From the NCBI GenBank assembly GCA_017465225.1, contig JAFTWQ010000012.1:1-37335 (forward strand): DNA of 37,335 nt, in the 5' to 3' direction. Origin of the DNA: Bacteroidales bacterium. Lineage in GTDB: Bacteria > Bacteroidota > Bacteroidia > Bacteroidales > UBA932. The position numbers and the translations under genes are program-made. This document shows positions 16,901 to 23,927 of this stretch, piece after piece. The first letter of the stretch is position 1, and each line of letters opens with the position of its first letter. The notes beneath the pieces are model-generated. The model did not search any database and was not told where the DNA came from. It worked only from the letters and a program-made list of their open reading frames with translations.

Positions 16901-17661
16901 ACGATTCGGCAAAGGCATGGCGTAATGCAGGTGCAGAGGTGCGCATGAGCGTGTTCTGCAACCTGACTGAAGATGACATCTTCAGGTCTATCGCCGAGAT
17001 GAAGAAGAATATCGACGAGTGTCATATCCTTATGCTCTGCGGCGGATTCTCGGCTGGAGATGAGCCGGACGGCAGCGGCAAGTTCATTGCGAATGTGCTG
17101 AACAATAAGGAGATAGCTGATTCTATCCATGCTCTCATCGATCGTGGCGGTCTCATCCTCGGTATCTGCAACGGATTCCAGGCTCTCGTGAAGTCGGGTC
17201 TCCTTCCATACGGCCGTCTGGGTCAGGTGACAAAGGAGAGTCCTACTCTCTTCCGCAACGACATCAACCGTCACATCTCGCAGATGGTGACAACTCGCGT
17301 GTCTACTACAAATTCTCCATGGCTCAAGGGCTTTGCTGCAGGTGATCTGCACACTATCGCTGTCAGCCATGGCGAGGGTAAGTTCGTTGTCAGCGAGGAG
17401 CTCGCAAAGGAACTTTTCGCAAACGGTCAGGTGGCGTTCCAGTATGTCGATCCTATCGAGGAAGAGGTGACTATGGAGTCTCCATACAATCCTAACGGTT
17501 CATACTATGCTATCGAGGGTATCATAAGCCGCAATGGTCAGATCCTCGGTAAGATGGGCCATACAGAGCGTTTCGAGGGCAATCTGTTCAAGAACATTAT
17601 GGATGAGGGTCTTGAACAGCCGTTGTTTGACAATGCTGTAGAGTATTTTAGAGGGGAATAG
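13903..17661 (+). CDS. purL: phosphoribosylformylglycinamidine synthase, single-chain PurL with glutaminase domain
   Basis: The enzyme makes FGAM from FGAR, ATP and glutamine. This is the long single-chain form (1252 residues): N-terminal PurS-like domain, two AIR-synthase-like repeats with SDHCRHTTF at 217-225 and FKNETHNHPTEIEPFGGAAT near 319-338, GGKDSMSGTF near 775, and a C-terminal class I glutamine amidotransferase domain from about 990 (FPGTNCDYDSAKAW). The glutaminase triad is visible: nucleophile in LGICNGFQ (about Cys1089) and SHGEGKF (about His1156). Separate purS and purQ are therefore not needed. It follows purE by 3 bases and is the largest gene of the cluster; a hairpin separates it from purF. 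Confidence 0.97.
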   Translation: MSNYRIYVEKYPEFQVEARSLLSELNENLQLDLGTLRLLNVYDLFGFSKDLLEKSRYSVFGEIVTDSVTDECDLSGAKYIAVEYLPGQFDQRAASAVDCVRLIDPSAQVSIKSSKLIILPGETSDETVEKIKKYYINAVESREKDLAKLNAMEQPEVAPVPVLEGLTALTEEELAPYCRKMGLAMNADDLREVVNYFKAEGRDPYETELRILDTYWSDHCRHTTFTTELEDIDVEDSFLKEEIDGTLNLYMKIRKELGRENKGLNLMDMACIGARYLKAHGLLDDMEVSEENNACSIYVDVDIVDDEGEMTTEKWLLQFKNETHNHPTEIEPFGGAATCLGGAIRDPLSGRAYVYQAMRVTGAGDIYLPVADTIPGKLPQSIISRKAAHGYSSYGNQIGLATTHVREVYHEGYVAKRLEVGAVVGAVKADSVRRESPAPGDVVLLLGGRTGRDGVGGATGSSKEHTEESLETCGSEVQKGNAPEERKLQRLFRRPEVTRLIKKSNDFGAGGVSVAIGELTDGLDIYLDRVPVKYNGLNSTELAISESQERMSIVIEAKDMEQMIAYCRSENVEVTYVADVTDRGRMRMFNGDRLVVDLSREFIDSAGAKHYAKATVGAVEDRNPFEREVEGETLKEKVFNNLQDWNVTSQKGLIEMFDSTIGRSTVLMPFGGMLQTTETQVSVQKLPTDGYTDTASIMAFGYNPYIASWSPYHGAAYAVVEACAKVVAAGASYEKMRFSYQEYFERMTDRKSWGKPLSALMGALKMQVEFGLPSIGGKDSMSGTFENINVPPMLMAFGITTVDAEQVISPELKYEGNRLYLIKHTPLANYMPDVEQLKANWKYVHEQIQAENIVSGYALGFGGLAEAVCKMSFGNGLDAKITYDEKELFNYGYGSILVEAEGELDYPNAILIGEVTDGEESELTINGKSFDIFELMDVNSARFAQVYPDTAEAYSQKVLPAGLEGVKPFKAKKADLKYKGEPVEKPIAYLPVFPGTNCDYDSAKAWRNAGAEVRMSVFCNLTEDDIFRSIAEMKKNIDECHILMLCGGFSAGDEPDGSGKFIANVLNNKEIADSIHALIDRGGLILGICNGFQALVKSGLLPYGRLGQVTKESPTLFRNDINRHISQMVTTRVSTTNSPWLKGFAAGDLHTIAVSHGEGKFVVSEELAKELFANGQVAFQYVDPIEEEVTMESPYNPNGSYYAIEGIISRNGQILGKMGHTERFEGNLFKNIMDEGLEQPLFDNAVEYFRGE

Positions 17662-17667
17662 AACGGC

Positions 17668-17695
17668 CTATGGTCATGTGTTCCGGCGACCATAG
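17668..17695 (+). promoter_or_regulatory. hairpin between purL and purF
   Basis: An 8-bp stem CTATGGTC/GACCATAG (17668-17675 with 17688-17695) with a 12-base loop begins 6 bases after the purL stop. No U run follows, so it is more likely a processing or stability element than a full terminator. About 60 bases follow before purF, whose start has a strong GGAGG 7 bases upstream, unusual for this genome. Confidence 0.4.
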
Positions 17696-17756
17696 TCCTG
17701 TTATCAATATCATCATTGTCAAACATTCCAAAGGATGTTAACGCGGAGGTTTAGAA

Positions 17757-19160
17757 ATGTGTAAGTGTAGTAATAAAAAATTTAGAGACGATAAGTTGCA
17801 TCACGAATGTGGTGTACTTGGAATATATGGTGTTGAGGATGCTGCAGGCCTGGCTTATTATGGCCTGCACGCCCTTCAGCACAGAGGCCAGCAGGGTTGC
17901 GGCATCGTGTCCGTGGCTCCTGACGGTCAGTTCCACAGGGTGAAGGGAGACGGTCTGGTTTCAGAGGTGTTCAATGAGCAGAAACTGGCGAAGCTTCCGG
18001 GCAAGATGGCCATCGGCCATGTCCGCTACAGCAATGCCGGCTGCAAGGGAACCGAGAATATCCAGCCTTTCCTTTTCCATCATAATTCAGGCGATTTCGC
18101 CATGGCCAACAACGGTCAGATAGTCAACTACAACAAGCTTCGTGAAGAGCTTGAGGACAAGGGCAGCCTTTTCCAGTCTTCGTCCGATGCCGAGGTTCTG
18201 GCTCATCTGATCAAGAAGCAGGGTACAGACAAGCATCTGCCTCGTATCTATGCGATCAAGGATGCGTTGTGCACTCTTGACGGTGCATTCTCGTTCGTGA
18301 TCATGACAGGCCGCCGCATCTATGCATGCCGCGATAAATATGGTTTCCATCCTCTCGCTATCGGTAAGCTCGGCGATGGATATGTGGTAGCCAGCGAGAC
18401 ATGTGCGTTCGATGTGCTCGGAGCGGAATATATCCGCGATGTAGAGCCGGGCGAGATAGTTACTCTTGACCATCATGGCATCCGCAGCCAGTTCTATGCA
18501 GAGCCGCAGCGTCATGCTATGTGCGCGATGGAGTATGTGTATTTCGCGCGTCCAGACAGCGACATCGAGGGATGCAATGTGCATAACTATAGAAAAGAGT
18601 CCGGAAAGATTCTGTTCCAGGAGGCTCCGGCTGATGCGGACATCGTGATCGGTGTGCCGGATTCAAGCCTCAGCGCCGCTCAGGGATATGCGGAGGCCAG
18701 CGGCCTTCCGTATGAGATGGGCCTGATCAAGAGCAAATATGTGGGCCGAACCTTCATCCTGCCGACGCAGTCGATGCGTGAGAAGGGCGTGAAGATGAAG
18801 CTTTCGCCTGTGAAGACCATCGTCAAGGGCAAGAGGGTAGTGCTGGTGGACGATTCGATCGTGCGTGGTACGACTTCCCTGAAGATCGTGAAGATGCTTC
18901 GTGAGGCCGGCGCTGCCGAGGTGCATGTGCGTATCGCCAGCGCGCCGCTCAAGTACACATGTTACTATGGTGTCGATGTGCATACCCCGCAGGAACTCAT
19001 CAGCAACAGCAATGATGTCGATCAGGTATGCAGGCTCATTGAGGCTGACTCTCTCGCATTCCTCTCCCATGAGGGTATGCTTGCTGCCGGCCATCGTGAT
19101 GACCTCTGCCTCGCATGCTTCAATCACAAGTATCCTACTCAGCTCTACGGCGAGGAGTAG
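17757..19160 (+). CDS. purF: amidophosphoribosyltransferase
   Basis: This is the first committed step of purine synthesis: PRPP plus glutamine gives phosphoribosylamine. The 467-residue protein has a 17-residue propeptide ending LHHE before the N-terminal nucleophile Cys18 (CGVLGIYG), an Ntn glutaminase domain with HVRYSNAG and NNGQIVNY, and the PRPP loop VVLVDDSIVRGTT. Cys256 (MCAMEYVYFARPDS), Cys402, Cys451 and Cys454 (CLACFNHKYP) match the four [4Fe-4S] ligands of the B. subtilis-type enzyme, so this copy is probably processed and oxygen-sensitive. GGAGG at 17745-17749 decides the start. It converges on the ORF6N gene with a single base between the stops. Confidence 0.97.
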   Translation: MCKCSNKKFRDDKLHHECGVLGIYGVEDAAGLAYYGLHALQHRGQQGCGIVSVAPDGQFHRVKGDGLVSEVFNEQKLAKLPGKMAIGHVRYSNAGCKGTENIQPFLFHHNSGDFAMANNGQIVNYNKLREELEDKGSLFQSSSDAEVLAHLIKKQGTDKHLPRIYAIKDALCTLDGAFSFVIMTGRRIYACRDKYGFHPLAIGKLGDGYVVASETCAFDVLGAEYIRDVEPGEIVTLDHHGIRSQFYAEPQRHAMCAMEYVYFARPDSDIEGCNVHNYRKESGKILFQEAPADADIVIGVPDSSLSAAQGYAEASGLPYEMGLIKSKYVGRTFILPTQSMREKGVKMKLSPVKTIVKGKRVVLVDDSIVRGTTSLKIVKMLREAGAAEVHVRIASAPLKYTCYYGVDVHTPQELISNSNDVDQVCRLIEADSLAFLSHEGMLAAGHRDDLCLACFNHKYPTQLYGEE

Positions 19161-19161
19161 A

Positions 19162-19737
19162 CTATTTGAATCCGATTTTTTTAACAGTATTCTGCGGTTC
19201 TGCCGGTCTTTGGACTGACAGAACCGCGATTGCTTGATAGATGTTGTCGATTTCCTGTCTCATGTCTTCTGATAAGTCGTTGATGGCTTTAAGGTTGTCT
19301 TCGTCGTTTCTTTCCAGCAGTTCGAGTCTTGCTTTGAGTGCTGCCAGCTCTGATTCAATATGCTGGGTTGACATTATAAAGTTTCGCATTGCGACAAAGG
19401 CCCGGGTAATCTGTATGCTTGCATTTATAGCAAGTTCGCTTCTTAACAGGCTGGCCAGCATAATCACTCCATGCTCGGTGAATGCATAAGGCATGTAGCG
19501 TCTTCCTCCTTTCTCGTTTGAGGTCACAATTTGTGACCTCAAACTGATTATCAGGCAGTTATACTCTTCTGGTGTGAGTTCAAACATGAAGTCTTCGGGG
19601 AATCGGTCAAGATTTCTTCTGACTGATTGCTTGAGCACCTTGGTTTCTACCTGATATAAATCTGCCAGGTCGAAATCAAGCATTACGCGTACTCCGCGTA
19701 TCTCGTAGATCCTTTTCTGAATGATGTTCAGTTCCAT
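19162..19737 (-). CDS. ORF6N domain DNA-binding protein
   Basis: The 191-residue protein begins with the ORF6N domain (PF10543), a fold first described in phage antirepressor-like proteins: IIQKRIYEIRGVRVMLDFDLADLYQVETKVLKQSVRRN (residues ~5-42, quoted only as the landmark IRGVRVMLDFDLADLY) then RFPEDFMFEL, GGRRYMPYAFTEHGVIMLASLL and ITRAFVAMRNF. A coiled coil at about 120-170 follows, probably for oligomerisation. Such genes are widespread in Bacteroidota and often lie in mobile or accessory spots. Here it interrupts the pur cluster on the opposite strand. A terminator with alternative pairing sits in its leader (19762-19810), so expression may be attenuated. Targets are unknown. Confidence 0.9.
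   Translation of the reverse strand: MELNIIQKRIYEIRGVRVMLDFDLADLYQVETKVLKQSVRRNLDRFPEDFMFELTPEEYNCLIISLRSQIVTSNEKGGRRYMPYAFTEHGVIMLASLLRSELAINASIQITRAFVAMRNFIMSTQHIESELAALKARLELLERNDEDNLKAINDLSEDMRQEIDNIYQAIAVLSVQRPAEPQNTVKKIGFK
19194..19227. other. hairpin inside the 3' end of the ORF6N gene
   Basis: GCGGTTCTG (19194-19202) pairs perfectly with CAGAACCGC (19219-19227); an inner GTC/GAC pair is possible. It overlaps the last codons of the ORF6N gene and lies 34 bases after the purF stop, so it may help end purF transcription. It lacks a U run on either strand. Confidence 0.4.
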
Positions 19738-19761
19738 ATAAACGTTTTATGTGTCGTATAA

Positions 19762-19810
19762 AAACAAAAAAACGCAATATGGGCATATACGACTATGCCT
19801 ATATCGCGTT
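19762..19810 (-). terminator. terminator hairpin in the leader of the ORF6N gene
   Basis: On the minus strand arms 19794-19810 and 19771-19787 form a 17-bp stem with one G-U pair and one mismatch, followed by seven T, one G and five more T. It lies between a -7 box at 19841-19848 and the ORF6N start at 19737. TATACGAC (19786-19793), covering the loop, is complementary to GTCGTATA at 19753-19760 downstream, so an alternative pairing exists that would disrupt the terminator. Confidence 0.65.
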
Positions 19811-19840
19811 GTGGATCTCTTTCTTCCGACCCACGGCATC

Positions 19841-19848
19841 CAAACTTA
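19841..19848 (-). promoter_or_regulatory. -7 box for the ORF6N leader transcript
   Basis: TAAGTTTG on the minus strand fits TAnnTTTG. No clear -33 box is present. It would start an RNA near 19834 that meets the terminator hairpin about 25 bases later. Confidence 0.35.
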
Positions 19849-19910
19849 TCTGCAATGTTAGTAAATCTTCACATGATATGCAAAAGACTGCGGGGAATTC
19901 TTTCAGCAAA

Positions 19911-19942
19911 TTTGTATAGAAGGGAGAATTGTGGTAATTTTG
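19911..19942 (+). promoter_or_regulatory. promoter of the BASS-family transporter
   Basis: TTTG (19911-19914), 20 bases, TAATTTTG (19935-19942): a full match to the Bacteroidota consensus. The predicted start is near 19949, only a few bases before the first ATG, so the mRNA is close to leaderless. Confidence 0.75.
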
Positions 19943-19955
19943 TGGACTGATAGAA

Positions 19956-21005
19956 ATGATGAATCTTAAACAGACAATAAAGGACTGGATGCTTCCGATC
20001 GCGATGGTGACGGGAGCATCTGTCTATCTTATATACCATGCATTGCCGGAGCCGGTGCATAAGGCAGGGCCGTTTCTGAATGAGGCGGTCGGGATCATCC
20101 AGCCTCTGCTGATCTTCGCGATGCTTTTCCTGACTTTCTGCCGTATCGAGCCGAAGGATCTGAAGCCTCACAGGTGGCATTGGTGGCTCCTGCTCATTCA
20201 GGGCGGGTTCTTTACCGTTCTCGGACTTGCTGCTGTCATTGCCATGAAGTTGCTGCCGGAGGGGAGGCATGACTGGATAGTGCTGCTGGAAAGCGCCATG
20301 CTGTGCATGATCTGTCCGACTGCGACCGCGGCTGCGGTGGTGACCAGGAAGCTTGGGGGTGATGTGCCGGGTATCACGACTTATATAGTCCTTATCAATA
20401 TTGTGGCGGCGGTTCTGGTGCCGCTGATCGTGCCTCTGATCCAGCCGATGGCAGGGCTTACATTCTGGGAGGCCTTCAGTATGATTCTTGCGAAGGTGCT
20501 TCCTTTGCTGATGCTGCCTTGCTTCAGCGCATGGCTGGTGAGGTATCTCATGCCGAAGGTGCATAGGAAACTGCTTGAGTGGCAGGATCTTCCGTTCAAT
20601 CTGTGGGTCGCGGCTCTCGTGCTTGCCATTGCTGTGACTACGAAGGCGATAGTGAAGAGCGAGATGAGCTGGACTCTGCTTGGAGCGATGTCGCTTGTGT
20701 CGCTGCTGTGCTGTGTCTTCCAGTTCTGGGCCGGCCGGTATGTCGGCAGCTGCTATAAGCCCCGTCGTCATCATCCTGCTGGGAAGAGGGCCTCGGACGT
20801 CCCCTCTTCCCAGCAGGCGGAAGAACGGGGCAGGGAAGTGAGGAAGGTTACGGCTGGGCAGTCGCTAGGCCAGAAGAACACGGTCTTTGCGATATGGCTC
20901 GGGTATACCTTCATGACCCCGGAGACGGCGATAGTCGGCGGCTTGTACAGCATATGGCACAATCTGTACAATTCGTGGCAGTTATATAGGGCTGGGAGGG
21001 GATAG
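19956..21005 (+). CDS. bile acid:sodium symporter (BASS/SBF) family transporter with an in-frame insertion
   Basis: This is an integral membrane protein of the BASS family (PF01758), with about nine to ten hydrophobic segments. Landmarks: EAVGIIQPLLIFAMLFLTF early, CPTATAAAVVTRKLGGD mid-protein, and GQKNTVFAIWLGYTFMTP followed by YSIWHNLYNSWQLYR at the end. The substrate is not predictable; many bacterial members carry organic anions other than bile acids. The membrane order is broken by a basic, hydrophilic segment at residues 269-297, between the GRYVGSCYK and VTAGQSLGQKN motifs that normally adjoin. It is encoded by an 87-base palindromic insertion that keeps the frame. A second in-frame ATG follows the first directly. 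Terminated at 21004-21030. Confidence 0.88.
   Translation: MMNLKQTIKDWMLPIAMVTGASVYLIYHALPEPVHKAGPFLNEAVGIIQPLLIFAMLFLTFCRIEPKDLKPHRWHWWLLLIQGGFFTVLGLAAVIAMKLLPEGRHDWIVLLESAMLCMICPTATAAAVVTRKLGGDVPGITTYIVLINIVAAVLVPLIVPLIQPMAGLTFWEAFSMILAKVLPLLMLPCFSAWLVRYLMPKVHRKLLEWQDLPFNLWVAALVLAIAVTTKAIVKSEMSWTLLGAMSLVSLLCCVFQFWAGRYVGSCYKPRRHHPAGKRASDVPSSQQAEERGREVRKVTAGQSLGQKNTVFAIWLGYTFMTPETAIVGGLYSIWHNLYNSWQLYRAGRG
20760..20846 (+). repeat. 87-base palindromic element inserted in the transporter gene
   Basis: A perfect 16-bp stem (20775-20790 with 20802-20817) lies inside an outer 7-bp stem GCCCCGT/ACGGGGC (20759-20765 with 20825-20831). The segment interrupts the conserved family sequence after TATAAG, and AAG is found at both junctions (20757-20759, 20844-20846), consistent with a 3-base target duplication. 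Its 87 bases add exactly 29 codons with no stop. Confidence 0.65.
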
Positions 21006-21030
21006 TCTGTTGCTTGCAGACTCTTTTTTT
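21004..21030 (+). terminator. terminator of the BASS-family gene
   Basis: AGTCTG (21004-21009) pairs with CAGACT (21017-21022), 7-base loop, followed by C then seven T residues. It begins inside the stop codon region and overlaps the -33 region of the purM promoter. Confidence 0.75.
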
Positions 21031-21040
21031 ATTATCTTCG
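21010..21040 (+). promoter_or_regulatory. probable purM promoter
   Basis: TTG (21010-21012), 20 bases, TATCTTCG (21033-21040), one mismatch from TAnnTTTG. The start would be near 21047, 20 bases before the purM ATG. It gives purM-purH-purD-folD transcription independent of the transporter. Confidence 0.5.
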
Positions 21041-21066
21041 CGGGATATTATATAATCAATCCTGTT

Positions 21067-22236
21067 ATGAGCAATCAGAGATATATGCAGCGTGGTGTGT
21101 CGGCATCCAAGGAGGATGTGCACAACGCTATAAAGAACATCGACAAAGGTATTTTCCCAAAGGCATTCTGCAAGATCATTCCTGACATTCTCGGAGGCGA
21201 TCCTGAATACTGCAACATCATGCACGCTGACGGTGCAGGCACAAAATCATCACTTGCATATCTCTATTGGAAGGAGACAGGCGACCTCAGCGTATGGAAG
21301 GGCATTGCGCAGGATGCGCTCATCATGAACATCGACGACCTCCTCTGCGTGGGTGCGGTGGACAATATCCTCGTTTCGTCGACCATCGGCCGCAATAAGC
21401 TTCTTGTTCCGGGCGAAGTGATCAGCGCCATCATCAACGGTACAGACGAGCTTCTCGCCGAGCTTCGCGAGATGGGAGTGGGCGTTTATGCTACAGGTGG
21501 CGAGACTGCGGATGTGGGCGACCTCGTGCGTACGATCATCGTGGACTCGACTGTTACATGCCGTATGAAGCGCAGCGATGTGATTGACAACGCGAACATC
21601 CGTCCGGGTGACGTGATCGTGGGCCTTGCATCTTATGGTCAGGCTACATATGAGAAGGAGTATAACGGCGGAATGGGCAGCAACGGTCTTACCAGTGCAC
21701 GCCATGACGTGTTCTCGAAGTATCTTGCGGAGAAGTATCCTGAGAGCTATGACAAGCAGGTCCCTGAGGATCTTGTATACAGCGGCGGCCTGAAGCTGAC
21801 CGACTCTGTGGAAGGATCACCGATCGATGCCGGAAAGCTCGTGCTTTCACCTACCCGTACATATGCTCCTGTTGTGAAGAAACTTCTTGATGCGCTCAGA
21901 CCTGAGATCCATGGAATGGTACACTGCTCAGGCGGTGCACAGACCAAGATCCTTCACTTTGTCGGCGACAACATCCGTGTCATCAAGGACAACCTCTTCC
22001 CTGTACCGCCTCTCTTCAGGACAATCCACGAGCAGAGCGGCACAGACTGGGCGGAGATGTACAAGGTGTTCAACATGGGCCATCGTCTCGAGGTTTACCT
22101 CTCGCCTGAGCATGCGGAAGAGGTCATCGCTATATCGAAGAGCTTCGGCATAGACGCACAGATCGTCGGACGCGTAGAGGAGTGCGACCACAAGGAACTC
22201 ATCATCAGGTCAGAATTCGGAGAATTTGTGTACTGA
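21067..22236 (+). CDS. purM: phosphoribosylformylglycinamidine cyclo-ligase (AIR synthase), Bacteroidota type
   Basis: PurM closes the imidazole ring of FGAM with ATP to give AIR. The 389-residue protein has the AIR synthase fold: GVSASKEDVHNAI near the start, a MHADGAGTKSSLAYLYW loop where other bacteria have VDGVGTK, GGETADVGDLV with the conserved acidic residues, and HCSGGAQTKILHF in the C-terminal domain. It is longer and more divergent than E. coli PurM (345), as is usual in Bacteroidota, where it is often annotated AIR synthase-related. I start at the ATG at 21067; an upstream TTG frame would add 19 hydrophobic residues and overlap the promoter. It heads the purM-purH-purD-folD run. Confidence 0.92.
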   Translation: MSNQRYMQRGVSASKEDVHNAIKNIDKGIFPKAFCKIIPDILGGDPEYCNIMHADGAGTKSSLAYLYWKETGDLSVWKGIAQDALIMNIDDLLCVGAVDNILVSSTIGRNKLLVPGEVISAIINGTDELLAELREMGVGVYATGGETADVGDLVRTIIVDSTVTCRMKRSDVIDNANIRPGDVIVGLASYGQATYEKEYNGGMGSNGLTSARHDVFSKYLAEKYPESYDKQVPEDLVYSGGLKLTDSVEGSPIDAGKLVLSPTRTYAPVVKKLLDALRPEIHGMVHCSGGAQTKILHFVGDNIRVIKDNLFPVPPLFRTIHEQSGTDWAEMYKVFNMGHRLEVYLSPEHAEEVIAISKSFGIDAQIVGRVEECDHKELIIRSEFGEFVY

Positions 22237-22241
22237 TCGTC

Positions 22242-22262
22242 ATGCCCGACCTGATCGGGCAT
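22242..22262 (+). other. hairpin between purM and purH
   Basis: ATGCCCGA (22242-22249) pairs with TCGGGCAT (22255-22262), 5-base loop, just after the purM stop. No U run follows. It is probably an mRNA 3' stability or processing element within the pur transcript. Confidence 0.45.
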
Positions 22263-22289
22263 CTATATAACAAGTAAAACAATACATTC

Positions 22290-23840
22290 ATGAGAGCATT
22301 ATTTTCAGTATCTGATAAGACCGGCGTAGTAGAATTCGCCAGTCAGTTGGTTGACCTCGGTTGGGAGATCATCGCAACCGGAGGAACAATGAAGCTCCTG
22401 CAGGATGCAGGACTCAAGGTGATCAACATCAGCGAGATCACAGGTTTCCCTGAAATCTGTGACGGACGCGTGAAGACCCTTCACCCGAAGGTTCATGGAG
22501 GCCTTCTCGGCCGTCGTGACCTTGACAGCCACATCGCGCAGCTCAAGGAGAATGGCATCGAGTTCATAGACATGGTGTGCGTGAACCTCTATCCGTTCAA
22601 GCAGACCATTGCGAAGCCTGATGTGACGATGGAGGATGCTATCGAGAACATCGACATCGGAGGCCCTTCAATGCTCCGCTCTGCAGCAAAGAACTGGAGC
22701 GCAGTTACAGTAGTCTGCAATCCGGAGAACTATGCAAAGATCATCGCAGAGATCCGTGAGACCGGCAATACTACAAAGGAGACCCGTCTCCAGCTGTCGG
22801 CAGAGGCATATACTCACACAGCGGAGTACGATATGATGATCGCTACATACATGCGTAAGGCCGCAGGTCTCAACGAGAAGCTTTTCCTCGAGTATGACCT
22901 TAAGCAGAGCCTCCGCTATGGCGAGAATCCTCATCAGAACGCGAAGTTCTATGCGACTCTCGACAAGGTCCCTTATTCGCTCGCTACTGCTGAGCAGCTC
23001 AACGGAAAGGAGCTTTCATACAATAACATCCAGGATGCAAATGCGGCGCTCAACATCGTCCGCGAGTTCGACGCTCCGTTCTGCGTAGGCCTGAAGCATA
23101 TGAATCCATGCGGCGCGGCTATCGGAACAGATGTGGTTGATGCATGGAAGAAGGCATATGAGGCTGACAAGGTCAGCATCTTCGGCGGTATCGTGGCAGT
23201 TAACCGTGAGGTCAACAAGGAAGTGGCTGAACTCATGAAGCCGATCTTCCTCGAGATCATCATGGCTCCTTCCTTCACTCCAGAGGCTCTCGAGGTTCTC
23301 TGCACAAAGAAGAATCTCCGTCTCCTCAAGGTGGACATGAGCAAGGAAGAGGGCGGACATAACATGTATGTGAGCATGAACGGCGGTATCCTTGTTCAGG
23401 AGCAGGATATTGATACAAAGACTGTTGTGGCTGATATGTGCGTGACAGAGGCAAAGCCTTGCGAGGCGCAGCTTACTGATCTTGACTTTGCATGGAGAAT
23501 AGTGAAGCATGTGAAGTCGAATGCGATCGTTGTCGTGAAGAATGGTGCGACTCTCGGCGTGGGAGCAGGTCAGATGAACCGTGTGGGCTCTGCAAAGATC
23601 GCCCTCGAGCAGGCAGAAGCGGCATTGAAGGAGGAAGGAAAGGACATCAGGAACGAGGCTCTCGTGCTCGGATCTGATGGTTTCTTCCCATTCGATGATA
23701 CCGTTTCCCTCGCAGCAGAGTACGGCGTTAAGGCTATCGTTCAGCCTGGCGGAAGTGTCCGCGACGAGGACTCTGTAAAGAAGGCAAACGAGTGTGGCAT
23801 CACAATGCTGTGCACTGGAATGCGTCACTTCAAACATTAA
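22290..23840 (+). CDS. purH: bifunctional AICAR transformylase / IMP cyclohydrolase
   Basis: PurH performs the last two steps to IMP. N-terminal cyclohydrolase domain (MGS-like): [45 protein letters not shown]-terminal transformylase domain: [45 protein letters not shown] with the active-site Lys-His, and the terminal [12 protein letters not shown] and QPGGSVRD. Length 516 is standard. It lies 53 bases after purM and 87 bases before purD on the same strand. The 10-formyl-THF it uses is made by FolD, encoded two genes on. Confidence 0.97.
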   Translation: MRALFSVSDKTGVVEFASQLVDLGWEIIATGGTMKLLQDAGLKVINISEITGFPEICDGRVKTLHPKVHGGLLGRRDLDSHIAQLKENGIEFIDMVCVNLYPFKQTIAKPDVTMEDAIENIDIGGPSMLRSAAKNWSAVTVVCNPENYAKIIAEIRETGNTTKETRLQLSAEAYTHTAEYDMMIATYMRKAAGLNEKLFLEYDLKQSLRYGENPHQNAKFYATLDKVPYSLATAEQLNGKELSYNNIQDANAALNIVREFDAPFCVGLKHMNPCGAAIGTDVVDAWKKAYEADKVSIFGGIVAVNREVNKEVAELMKPIFLEIIMAPSFTPEALEVLCTKKNLRLLKVDMSKEEGGHNMYVSMNGGILVQEQDIDTKTVVADMCVTEAKPCEAQLTDLDFAWRIVKHVKSNAIVVVKNGATLGVGAGQMNRVGSAKIALEQAEAALKEEGKDIRNEALVLGSDGFFPFDDTVSLAAEYGVKAIVQPGGSVRDEDSVKKANECGITMLCTGMRHFKH

Positions 23841-23927
23841 TCAGTCATGGAGACCGTACTCTCTCTGCATGGTGTTAACCAATCTGAAAAAGATGAGGCA
23901 GGAACTGTAAATATAACGAATCTATAT

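Noticed and set aside
16465-17370. 301-codon open frame on the minus strand
   Set aside because: It lies wholly within purL, whose glutaminase domain is intact; the antisense frame is a by-product of codon use.
19869-20774. 301-codon minus-strand frame opposite the BASS transporter
   Set aside because: It is extremely rich in His, Arg and Gln, as antisense frames of membrane proteins often are, and the plus-strand gene has a full promoter and family motifs.
23016-23837. 273-codon minus-strand frame opposite purH
   Set aside because: It is antisense to a complete PurH with all motifs; no start signal or domain.
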